Assembly: GCA_019420545.1 (NCBI GenBank)
Contig: JAHZGZ010000019.1
Span: forward strand, 1 to 15,157
Direction of reading: 5' to 3'
DNA length: 15,157 bases
From: Bacteroidales bacterium
GTDB lineage: Bacteria > Bacteroidota > Bacteroidia > Bacteroidales > Muribaculaceae
The first letter of the stretch is position 1. The number at the start of each line of letters is the position of its first letter. Of the stretch, positions 7,823-14,752 are shown piece by piece. A program made the position numbers and the translations under genes. A model generated the notes under the pieces. It was not told the DNA's origin and did not search any database. It saw only the letters and a list, made by a program, of their open reading frames with translations.

Positions 7823-10168
7823 GTGAGCAGTTCTCGACTTATCATATCGGCCATACGTGCACTCTTTGCCGCCGCCGTGGCCACGGTTTTCGCGGCATGC
7901 AGCTCGACGCGACACGTGCCGCAGGGACAATACCTTGTGGACAAGGTGGATATTACCGTCACCGACAATGCTGAGGTGGGCGAGGAGCAGCTTGTCAACT
8001 ATCTGAGGCAGACACCCAACCACAAGGTGCTCGGTTTCCTCAAGCTACAGCTGGCCACCTACAACATGTCGGGGCGCGACTCAACGAAGTGGTACAACCG
8101 CTGGGTGCGCAAACTCGGGCAACCTCCGGTAATCTATGATCAGGAGCTTACCGACGCGTCGGTGTACCAGCTTCACCAGGCCATGCTCAACAAGGGTTAT
8201 CTCGACTCGGAGGTTACCGTGGATACCGTCCACACCGGCAAGAACCGCAAGGTGGAGGTGGAGTATAAGATACATGCCGGGCTGCCTCACTACATATCAA
8301 CCATCGACTATTCCATCCCCGACTCGGCCATAGCCGCCCTTATCGCGCAGGCTCCGCGCCGCGACCGCCTGAAGCCAGGCGACCTGCTCGACCGCAACCG
8401 CCTTGAGGAGATGCGCGCCGGCATCTCGGAGATGTTGCGCAACCATGGCTATTATGCCTTCACCAAAGAGTATATCACCTTTACAGCCGACACTGCTGAA
8501 GGTGCCCGCGACGTAAACCTCACCCTCAACCTGCGTCAGCCCTCGGCCCAGAGTCCCGACCGCCGCCATCTTACCTATCTTATCAACAAGGTGGTGTTCG
8601 TCACCGACTACAACCCGGGTACCGACTACGGCAGCTACGACTTCCAGGGGCAGGATACGGTGCATTACCGCGATATCGACGTGCTCTACGGCCCCGACCG
8701 CTATCTGCGGCCGCAGGTGCTCTACGAGGCGTCGCACATCATTCCCGGGAAGCCTTTCAGCCAGCACGAGGTCGACCTCACCTACGAGGCTCTCGGGCGC
8801 CTGGGGATACTCCGCTATGTGAATATCGACATGCGCAGGGTGGGGATGTCTCCCGACGGCCAGCCGCTGCTCGACGCTTACGTGCTCCTTACGCGCGGCA
8901 AGAAGCAGGGCGTGTCGCTCGAGCTGGAGGGTACCAACTCCGAGGGCGATCTCGGATTCGGCGTGGGCGTTACCTATCAGCACCGCAATCTTGCCCATGG
9001 CTCCGAGCTGTTGTCGGCCAAGTTCCGCACGAGCTATGAGAGCCTGTCGGGCGACTTCAACGGCCTCATCAACAACCGCTACATGGAGTATGCCGGAGAG
9101 ATCGGCATCACATTCCCGCAGTTTGAGGCCCCGTTCCTGTCGTACGACTTCAAGCGCCGCATCAAGGCCACCACGGAGTTCTCTGTGTCGTTCAACTACC
9201 AGGAGCGCCCCGAATATACGCGCATCATTGCCGGCGCGGGGTGGAAATACCGGTGGACCAACCGTCAGAATACCCTGCGCCACCGCTTCGATCTGGTCGA
9301 CGTCAACTATGTGTACCTCCCCAAGTCGACCATCGACTTCCTCAACCAGATAGCTCCCTCCAACCCCCTGCTGCGCTACAGCTACGAGGATCACTTCATA
9401 CTGCGCGCGGGCTACAGCTATTACCGCACCAACAAGCGTCAGCCGTCGGGCAACGCCTTCAACCGCATCATAATGCAGCCGAGTGTGTTTACAATCCGTG
9501 CCAACTTCGAGCCTGCGGGCAACCTCCTCTACGCCATATCGAGCCTTACGGGGCAGAAGCGCCACGACGGTGCTTACCGCTTTTTCGGCATACAGTATGC
9601 CCAGTATGTCAAGGCCGACGCCGACTATACGTTTACCAAGGTGCTGGGGGCGCGCTCGTCGGTATCGTTCCATGCCGGAGCCGGAATCGGCGTGCCCTAC
9701 GGCAACTCGCGCATGCTCCCGTTCGAGAAACGATTCTATGCCGGCGGTGCCAACAGCGTAAGAGGGTGGGGCGTGCGTACCCTCGGCCCGGGGCGTTATG
9801 CATCGCGCAATTCTGTTACCGACTTCATCAACCAGTGCGGCGACATACGCCTCGACCTTAGCGTCGAGTACCGCGCAAAGCTCTTCTGGATACTCGAAGG
9901 GGCACTGTTCATCGACGGCGGCAATATCTGGACTATCCATCATTACGACAACCAGCCGGGAGGATTCTTCCGTTTCGACTCGTTCTACAAGGAGCTGGCG
10001 GCATCGTACGGTGTGGGGCTGCGACTTGACTTCACTTACTTCCTGCTGCGCCTCGATCTTGGCCTCAAAGCCGTTAATCCCGCTTTCGGAGAGTACCGGT
10101 GGCCGATCATCCACCCCCGTTGGGGACGCGACGCCACCTTCCACTTCTCGGTGGGCTATCCTTTCTGA
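7823..10168 (+). CDS. tamL: TamL-like Omp85 outer membrane lipoprotein
   Basis: A 781-residue BamA/TamA superfamily protein. The lipoprotein signal peptide ends FAAC with acylated Cys26. Periplasmic POTRA-like domains cover about residues 35-330 and a 16-strand barrel about 360-781. The Omp85 lid-loop motif is visible as RFYAGGANSVRGW (637-649), and the chain ends on an aromatic residue (FSVGYPF), as outer membrane barrels do. A lipid-anchored TamA homologue is the form known as TamL in Bacteroidetes, where it works with TamB in envelope assembly; TamB is not in this window. The start is GTG at 7823: upstream the frame meets a TAG at 7805 with no ATG between, and there is no ATG between 7823 and the lipobox. 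The HAD gene follows after 26 nt. Confidence 0.9.
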   Translation: MSSSRLIISAIRALFAAAVATVFAACSSTRHVPQGQYLVDKVDITVTDNAEVGEEQLVNYLRQTPNHKVLGFLKLQLATYNMSGRDSTKWYNRWVRKLGQPPVIYDQELTDASVYQLHQAMLNKGYLDSEVTVDTVHTGKNRKVEVEYKIHAGLPHYISTIDYSIPDSAIAALIAQAPRRDRLKPGDLLDRNRLEEMRAGISEMLRNHGYYAFTKEYITFTADTAEGARDVNLTLNLRQPSAQSPDRRHLTYLINKVVFVTDYNPGTDYGSYDFQGQDTVHYRDIDVLYGPDRYLRPQVLYEASHIIPGKPFSQHEVDLTYEALGRLGILRYVNIDMRRVGMSPDGQPLLDAYVLLTRGKKQGVSLELEGTNSEGDLGFGVGVTYQHRNLAHGSELLSAKFRTSYESLSGDFNGLINNRYMEYAGEIGITFPQFEAPFLSYDFKRRIKATTEFSVSFNYQERPEYTRIIAGAGWKYRWTNRQNTLRHRFDLVDVNYVYLPKSTIDFLNQIAPSNPLLRYSYEDHFILRAGYSYYRTNKRQPSGNAFNRIIMQPSVFTIRANFEPAGNLLYAISSLTGQKRHDGAYRFFGIQYAQYVKADADYTFTKVLGARSSVSFHAGAGIGVPYGNSRMLPFEKRFYAGGANSVRGWGVRTLGPGRYASRNSVTDFINQCGDIRLDLSVEYRAKLFWILEGALFIDGGNIWTIHHYDNQPGGFFRFDSFYKELAASYGVGLRLDFTYFLLRLDLGLKAVNPAFGEYRWPIIHPRWGRDATFHFSVGYPF

Positions 10169-10194
10169 CAACTTCACCTACACACAGGCATCCT

Positions 10195-10863
10195 ATGAAA
10201 CATCTTATCATCTTCGATCTCGACGGCACACTGCTCAACACTATCGACGACCTGGGCACGGCCACCAACTACGCCCTGGAGACGCTCGGCTTCCCGCGCC
10301 ACCCCATTTCGGCATATCCTGCGATGGTAGGCAACGGTGTCACGCGCCTGTTGCAGCGCGCGCTCCCCTCGGGGCTTGACACCGACGAGAATGTGGCGAA
10401 GATGCGGGCCGCGTTCCGCGAATATTACGATGTGCACTGCGCCGACAATACCGTGCCCTATCCCGGCATACCCGAGCTGCTCGCTCAGTTGCAGGCACGC
10501 GGCATTAAGCTTGCTGTGGCTTCCAACAAATATCACGAGGCTGTGGTGCGCCTGATCACCCATTTCTTCCCCGATGTGGAGTGGTCTGTAATCTCGGGAC
10601 ACAAGGAAGGGGTGCCTGTAAAGCCCGATCCATCGATTGTGTTCGAGATACTTACTGTGGTTCCTACGCCGAAGGCCGAGGTGCTGTATGTGGGCGACTC
10701 AGGCGTGGATATGGAGACGGCGCGTCGTGCGTGTGTCGAGTCGGTGGGCGTCACCTGGGGATTCCGTCCCGCCTCGGAACTGAAGGCATTTTATGCCGAC
10801 CACATAGTATCGTCACCCGAGGATATCCTTCCGCTTACGGAGCACGACGTGAATATCCGGTAG
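10195..10863 (+). CDS. HAD hydrolase, phosphoglycolate phosphatase-like
   Basis: A 222-residue cytoplasmic phosphatase. Motif I FDLDGTLLNT has nucleophile Asp8 and acid/base Asp10; motif II is VASN (Ser110); motif III Lys143 in VKPDP; motif IV GDSGVDMETA (Asp168, Asp172). The cap is the small alpha-helical C1 type, as in Gph, which dephosphorylates 2-phosphoglycolate. Substrate is inferred from family only; pyrophosphatase-like (PpaX) activity is an alternative. An upstream in-frame ATG at 10099 lies inside the tamL-like gene and is rejected, since motif I must lie near the N-terminus. Probably co-transcribed with the tamL-like gene. A 16-bp tandem duplication covers its stop codon. Confidence 0.9.
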   Translation: MKHLIIFDLDGTLLNTIDDLGTATNYALETLGFPRHPISAYPAMVGNGVTRLLQRALPSGLDTDENVAKMRAAFREYYDVHCADNTVPYPGIPELLAQLQARGIKLAVASNKYHEAVVRLITHFFPDVEWSVISGHKEGVPVKPDPSIVFEILTVVPTPKAEVLYVGDSGVDMETARRACVESVGVTWGFRPASELKAFYADHIVSSPEDILPLTEHDVNIR

Positions 10864-10880
10864 GGTGAATATCCGGCAGG
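10849..10880 (+). repeat. 16-bp tandem duplication across a stop codon
   Basis: GTGAATATCCGG followed by TAGG (10849-10864) is repeated at once as GTGAATATCCGG followed by CAGG (10865-10880), 15 of 16 positions identical. The TAG stop of the HAD gene is inside the first copy. Confidence 0.8.
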
Positions 10881-10999
10881 AGGCGTGCATCGCGTGGTTG
10901 CAGGGGCCGGAGTGTGCGTTCGTTCGTTTTTTTGTCCGTTTTTGTACGCTGCATACATTTTATTGAAATATTTCTACATATAAATTGGAATAAAAAGCG

Positions 11000-11007
11000 T
11001 AACTTTG
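11000..11007 (+). promoter_or_regulatory. sigma-ABfr -7 box upstream of the AspT/YidE-type transporter
   Basis: TAACTTTG matches the -7 consensus; there is no clear TTTG at the -33 distance. Transcription would start near 11012-11014, giving an AT-rich leader of about 64 nt with a 10-bp palindrome ATCAGCTGAT at 11033-11042. The 10864-10999 stretch shows T-runs but no convincing terminator. Confidence 0.6.
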
Positions 11008-11076
11008 CACCGTCATTCTTGATTCACTTGTAATCAGCTGATAATAAGTTAATTCCAAAGTTCTATTTATTTTTGT

Positions 11077-12759
11077 ATGGATTGGTTGCAAAATCTGTTG
11101 GCTCCGGGCGCGAGCTCATTGCCGAGCACCATTATTCTCTACGCCTTTGTCATCGCCGCCGGTGTATGGCTTGGCAAGCTTAAAATAGGCGGTATCTCCC
11201 TGGGCGTTACCTTCGTGCTTTTCGTAGGTCTGCTTATGGGACATTTCGGTTACATAGTCAACCCCGATGTGCTTCACTTCGTGCGCGAGTTCGGCCTCAT
11301 ACTGTTTATCTTCTCGATAGGTCTGCAGGTAGGTCCCTCGTTCTTCTCCTCGTTCAAGAGGGGTGGTGTCGTGCTCAACGGTCTGGCCGCTCTCACAATT
11401 GCCCTCAATGTGGTAATCGTGCTCGCCATATTTTATATCGACGGCAATACGCCGATCACTTCGCTCGTAGGCGTCATGTCGGGTGCCGTGACCAATACCC
11501 CCGGCCTGGGTGCCGCCCAGCAGGCCGTGCTTCAGGTGATGCCTCAGAATTACAACGCTACCGAGCAGATGGCCATGGGCTATGCCGCAGCCTATCCTCT
11601 GGGTGTTATCGGCATTATCGGCGCCATGTTCCTGCTGCGTGCGCTCTTCCGGGTGAAGATTGACAAGGAGATCGATGCCATAGAAGCCGAGAAGGAGGCC
11701 GCCCAGCAGAAGCCACTCATCCTCACTTATGAGGTGACCAATCCGCTTATCGACGGAAAGAATATGGTGCAGCTCCATGATATCGTCAACTGCGACTTCG
11801 TGGTGTCGCGTCTCCAGGACAAGGATGGCAATATATTCATTCCCAACTCGCAGACGGTGATCCACAAGGGGGACAAACTCTACACCGTGCTCTCGCCCAA
11901 CGACGAGGAGCGTTTCAAGGCCGTGATAGGTCCCGAAATGGAACTTGACTGGGAGAGCAATCCCGGCCCGGTAGTGTCGCGCCGTATACTTGTCACCAAG
12001 ACCGAGTTCAACGGTGTGACCCTCGGCTCCCTGAAGCTGCGCCACGGCTACAGCCTCAATGCCACGCGTGTCAACCGTGCCGGTATCGACCTTCTCGCCT
12101 CGCCCGACCTGCGCCTGCAGATGGGCGACCGTATCACCGTCGTAGGGCAGCTTGAGGATATCAAGCGTTTGGCCGAGAAGCTCGGCAATTCGGTGAAGCG
12201 TCTCAACGAGCCCAACATGTTCACCCTCTTCGCCGGCATATTCCTCGGCATAATCGTAGGCTCTATACCTATCGCTTTCCCCGGCATCAGCGTGCCCATG
12301 AAGCTCGGCATGGCCGGCGGTCCGCTCGTTGTGGCTATCCTCCTGAGCCGTTTCGGCTACAAGCTCAAGCTTGTCACCTACACCTCGTCGGCAGCCTCGC
12401 TGCTCATGCGTGAGATCGGTATCTGCCTCTTCCTTGCTTCGGTAGGTATCGCGGCAGGCGCCGACTTCGCCTCGACGGTGTTCAACTACACAGGTATGTG
12501 GTGGGTGATCTGGGGCTTTATAATCACCTTTGTTCCTCTTGTCATCGTCGGCTCCATCGCACGCGGAGTATATAAGATCAACATGCTCTCCATTATGGGT
12601 CTGTTCGGCGGCAGCATGACCGATCCCCCTGCACTCGCTTTCGCCAACAACTCCACAGGCAACGATGCTCCCGCCGTGGCCTATTCTACGGTATACCCGC
12701 TTACGATGTTCCTGCGCATAGTCGCCGCTCAGGTGCTTGTGCTTGCGCTCGCATCGTAA
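11077..12759 (+). CDS. AspT/YidE/YbjL-family transporter with TrkA-C domains
   Basis: A 560-residue inner membrane protein of the aspartate:alanine exchanger family. Two homologous membrane halves (about 1-190 and 380-560) flank a cytoplasmic region with two RCK_C/TrkA-C domains (about 210-290 and 295-375). Each half has the family motif at its re-entrant position: SGAVTNTPGLGAAQQA from about 135 and GGSMTDPPALAFANN from about 511. AspT of Tetragenococcus exchanges aspartate for alanine; most relatives including YidE and YbjL have no proven substrate, so an amino- or organic-acid role is only suggested. The start MDWLQNLL is preceded by an AT-rich leader without Shine-Dalgarno. It stands alone between promoters, so is probably monocistronic. 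Confidence 0.92.
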   Translation: MDWLQNLLAPGASSLPSTIILYAFVIAAGVWLGKLKIGGISLGVTFVLFVGLLMGHFGYIVNPDVLHFVREFGLILFIFSIGLQVGPSFFSSFKRGGVVLNGLAALTIALNVVIVLAIFYIDGNTPITSLVGVMSGAVTNTPGLGAAQQAVLQVMPQNYNATEQMAMGYAAAYPLGVIGIIGAMFLLRALFRVKIDKEIDAIEAEKEAAQQKPLILTYEVTNPLIDGKNMVQLHDIVNCDFVVSRLQDKDGNIFIPNSQTVIHKGDKLYTVLSPNDEERFKAVIGPEMELDWESNPGPVVSRRILVTKTEFNGVTLGSLKLRHGYSLNATRVNRAGIDLLASPDLRLQMGDRITVVGQLEDIKRLAEKLGNSVKRLNEPNMFTLFAGIFLGIIVGSIPIAFPGISVPMKLGMAGGPLVVAILLSRFGYKLKLVTYTSSAASLLMREIGICLFLASVGIAAGADFASTVFNYTGMWWVIWGFIITFVPLVIVGSIARGVYKINMLSIMGLFGGSMTDPPALAFANNSTGNDAPAVAYSTVYPLTMFLRIVAAQVLVLALAS

Positions 12760-12868
12760 GCCGCTCTCCGGCAATACAAAGCTATTCTCCGGCAACATAT
12801 CATTTCTGCTCCTTATAAGTATGCAGGCTGCTCGTGTACAAACAGATACACCGGCAGTCTGCTGCTTC

Positions 12869-12911
12869 TAAGAGCGTGTTTAAAATTCATATTGTTTTAA
12901 ATACGCTCTTA
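12869..12911. repeat. 17-bp near-perfect inverted repeat
   Basis: TAAGAGCGTGTTTAAAA (12869-12885) and TTTTAAATACGCTCTTA (12895-12911) pair over 17 positions with one G-T wobble around a 9-nt loop. No T-tract follows on either strand, so a standard intrinsic terminator is unlikely. It may be a small mobile-element remnant or a processing hairpin after the upstream transporter. No target-site duplication is evident. Confidence 0.75.
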
Positions 12912-12980
12912 ATTCGTAACAACGTAATCTTACAAATTGATATTTTTGTTGGCTTAAAATGAAGAATCTGCTATGTTTTA

Positions 12981-13011
12981 TTTGTTAAATAGGAAATTTA
13001 TGCTAACTTTG
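12981..13011 (+). promoter_or_regulatory. Strong sigma-ABfr promoter
   Basis: TTTG (12981-12984), a 19-nt spacer and TAACTTTG (13004-13011) form the best match to the Bacteroidetes promoter in the window. The predicted start is near 13016-13018, about 185 nt before the ATG of the next gene. Confidence 0.85.
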
Positions 13012-13016
13012 TGCCA

Positions 13017-13174
13017 AAATGTAGGAAAATATATCTTACAAGCATGTAATTTATCAGTTCAAATTCGATTACTGTTATAAAAGCGGCGGTCGAGTTTACG
13101 ATAGCCGATTGAGGAGGAGAGAATGCTGCTCTTGCCAAGGAATCCATTAGCGCTCTCCTCCTCTTTTTATTTTT
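13017..13174 (+). ncRNA. Putative small RNA or attenuator leader
   Basis: A transcript from the promoter above would run about 155 nt to an intrinsic terminator without a protein gene. It would contain three hairpins: TTACA/TGTAA around AGCA (13036-13049); CGGC/GCCG enclosing TCG/CGA (13084-13107); and the terminator stem (13111-13163). The HAD gene starts 28 nt after the T-tract, with no visible second promoter between. It may be a free-standing sRNA or a cis-acting attenuator or riboswitch of the HAD gene. I recognise no known RNA family. The 5' end is inferred from the promoter. Confidence 0.55.
13111..13174 (+). terminator. Intrinsic terminator upstream of HAD gene
   Basis: GAGGAGGAGAG (13111-13121) pairs perfectly with CTCTCCTCCTC (13153-13163), 11 bp, enclosing a 31-nt loop that has AATG/CATT as possible inner pairing. 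TTTTTATTTTT (13164-13174) follows directly. Confidence 0.85.
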
Positions 13175-13202
13175 AACAAGCCTTGCTAAATACGTATTTA
13201 TT

Positions 13203-13844
13203 ATGACTGAACGATATGGCGCACTCTTCGACCTCGACGGAGTGCTTGTCGACACCGAGGGTTCCTATTCTCACTTCTGGGGCGAGATGGGACGTCGCTA
13301 TCGCCCCGATATACCCGGCTTCGACATGGTTGTCAAGGGAACCACCCTGCCCGATATCCTCCGGAGGTATTTCTCCAATCCTGATGTTTCAGAACCTATA
13401 TGTGCCGAGCTTGAGAAGTTTGAGGCGCGGATGACCTACCCGCTGTTCGACGGCGTGATGGCCTTTCTTGCCGATCTGCGTGCCCACGGCATTCCGGCAG
13501 CTATAGTTACCAGCAGCGGCGCCGACAAGATGAAGCGTATCTTCGACGGCAATCCCGAGTTTGCATCTTTCTTCGATGCGTTGGTGACATCGGCCGACGT
13601 AAGCCGCTCGAAACCTGATCCGGAGTGCTATCTTACAGGAGCCCGCAAGCTTGGTATGGAGATCGGCGACTGCTATGTGTTTGAGGACTCAATCAACGGT
13701 CTGGCTTCGGGGATGGCCTCAGGCGCTACCGTAATCGGCCTGTCAACCACGCTTCCCGCTGCAGAACTCCGTGGCCGTGCCCATCTGCTCATCCCGTCTC
13801 TCTCGGGCTTCACGGTCGACCGCATGCTTGCCGTCACCCGGTAG
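13203..13844 (+). CDS. HAD hydrolase, beta-phosphoglucomutase-like
   Basis: A 213-residue cytoplasmic enzyme of HAD subfamily IA. Motif I FDLDGVLVDTE (Asp10, Asp12), motif II IVTSSG (Ser104), motif III Lys137 in SKPDPECY, motif IV FEDSINGLASG (Glu161, Asp162). Glu at 161 with SxxG is the pattern of beta-phosphoglucomutase and sugar-phosphate phosphatases, so a sugar phosphate substrate is likely; the exact one is unknown. The helical cap spans about 17-85. The start at 13203 is the only ATG that places motif I properly. It lies 28 nt after a terminator, so expression would need read-through. Downstream it converges on the LytTR regulator across the REPIN-like repeat. Confidence 0.9.
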   Translation: MTERYGALFDLDGVLVDTEGSYSHFWGEMGRRYRPDIPGFDMVVKGTTLPDILRRYFSNPDVSEPICAELEKFEARMTYPLFDGVMAFLADLRAHGIPAAIVTSSGADKMKRIFDGNPEFASFFDALVTSADVSRSKPDPECYLTGARKLGMEIGDCYVFEDSINGLASGMASGATVIGLSTTLPAAELRGRAHLLIPSLSGFTVDRMLAVTR

Positions 13845-13863
13845 AGGCAGCGATATTACCCGT

Positions 13864-13943
13864 AGGGACGCGGCGTGCCGCGTTACATCAAGAGTACCAC
13901 ATAATTATGGGATTCAAAATGTAACGCGGCACGCCGCGTCCCT
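13864..13943. repeat. REPIN-like double palindrome
   Basis: Two 25-nt arms (13864-13888 and 13919-13943) are perfect inverted copies around a 30-nt spacer. Each arm is itself a palindrome: ACGCGGC-GT-GCCGCGT at 13868-13883 and ACGCGGC-AC-GCCGCGT at 13924-13939. Two inverted REP-like hairpins in a convergent intergenic region is the REPIN layout. The element may also serve as a bidirectional barrier to transcription, since 13845-13985 shows no other terminator. Confidence 0.8.
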
Positions 13944-13985
13944 TCTAATATTCTCTTTTGCGATTGATTTGTCCGTGCCGGGGGA

Positions 13986-14728
13986 TCAGTCGTCGTTGCT
14001 GTCGCGGACTACCGTGAGCATGTGGGCGGCCACGTAGTCGGCAAACTGCTGCTTGTAGCTGTCGCTCACGGGTATGGCATGGCGCCCGAAGAGTATGCGG
14101 TTGCGCTCGATTACGCGTATCTTGGTGGAGTTGATGATGTAGCTGCGGTGTACGCGCAGAAAGCGGCTGGCGGGCAGCGTGCGCTCAGCGTTTTCATGTT
14201 CATGAGCGTCATGATGGCCTTCTCCTCGCCTTCGATATAGATCTTCGCATAATCTTTCACTCCCTCGATAAACATGATGTCGCGCACGGGTATCTGCACC
14301 ATGCGGTATTCGCTCTTCACCATGATGTATTCGCGGGAGGTGTCGGCTGCTTCGGCGCGTCGGCGCAGGTCGCACCAGGCCAGTGCGCGGTTGGCCGAGT
14401 CGACAAACTCCTCGTAGCTTACCGGCTTGAGCAGGAAGTCGAGGGCGTTGACCTTGAAGCCTTCGAGAGCGTATTTGTCGTAGGCGGTGGTGAATACTAT
14501 GCGGCAGGTAGGGGGCACGATACGCGCGAACTCCATGCCGTTGAGCTGTGGCATGTTGATGTCGAGATATATCACGTCGATATTGTCCTCGATTACTGTG
14601 CGCACGGCTTCCTGTGCCGATCCGAAGCTCCCTGCAAGCTCCATAAACGGCGTCTTTTCGATATACGAGGCTATCAGATCGCGGGCCAGAGGCTCGTCGT
14701 CGACGATGCAGCAGCGTAAAGTTGTCAT
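13986..14728 (-). pseudogene. LytTR response regulator, frameshifted
   Basis: The frame from ATG 14728 encodes a receiver domain (acidic Asp10/Asp11, phosphoacceptor Asp56 in YLDINMPQLNG, Thr80/81, Lys101 in LLKPV) and the first part of a LytTR DNA-binding domain (REYIMVKSEYRMVQI to MNMKTL, residue 181). It then turns into 24 unrelated residues and stops at 14111. The rest of LytTR (ERTLPASRFLRVHRSYIIN onward, 66 residues) continues in the neighbouring frame to TGA at 13986. Restoring one base near 14186, for instance CTGAG to CTGGAG, joins both into about 247 residues, the normal family length. It may be a true mutation, a sequencing or assembly error, or less likely programmed frameshifting. 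It follows the sensor kinase by 24 nt, forming a LytS/LytR-type two-component operon. Confidence 0.85.
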
Positions 14729-14752
14729 TGTTTTGTTCAGTGGGTTATGTTA

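Noticed and set aside
8297..10177. 626-codon open frame antisense to the TamL-like gene
   Set aside because: It mirrors codon positions of a strongly supported Omp85 gene, has no recognisable domains, and has His/Val/Glu/Gly-rich composition typical of a shadow frame in GC-rich coding DNA.
10872..10934. Possible intrinsic terminator after the Gph-like gene (TCCGGC/GCCGGA, then a T-run)
   Set aside because: The stem is only 6 bp with a 28-nt loop and ends about 15 nt before the T-run, so the geometry is wrong for an intrinsic terminator.
12764..12794. Direct repeat TCTCCGGCAA in two copies about 19 nt apart
   Set aside because: Only two short copies with no further pattern; too little to support a regulatory site or an array.
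11116..12798. 560-codon open frame antisense to the AspT/YidE-type transporter
   Set aside because: The sense frame has clear family motifs and membrane segments; the antisense product is highly charged, His-rich and without domain features.
13123..13176. 17-codon ORF starting MLLLPRNPL with a GGAGG stretch just upstream, inside the terminator hairpin
   Set aside because: Bacteroidetes seldom use Shine-Dalgarno initiation and the purine run is explained by the terminator stem; the ORF ends in the T-tract by chance. A ribosome-profiling peak here would reopen it.
12998..13255. 85-codon minus-strand frame upstream of the HAD gene
   Set aside because: It overlaps the promoter, leader and 5' end of the HAD gene and has no recognisable features.
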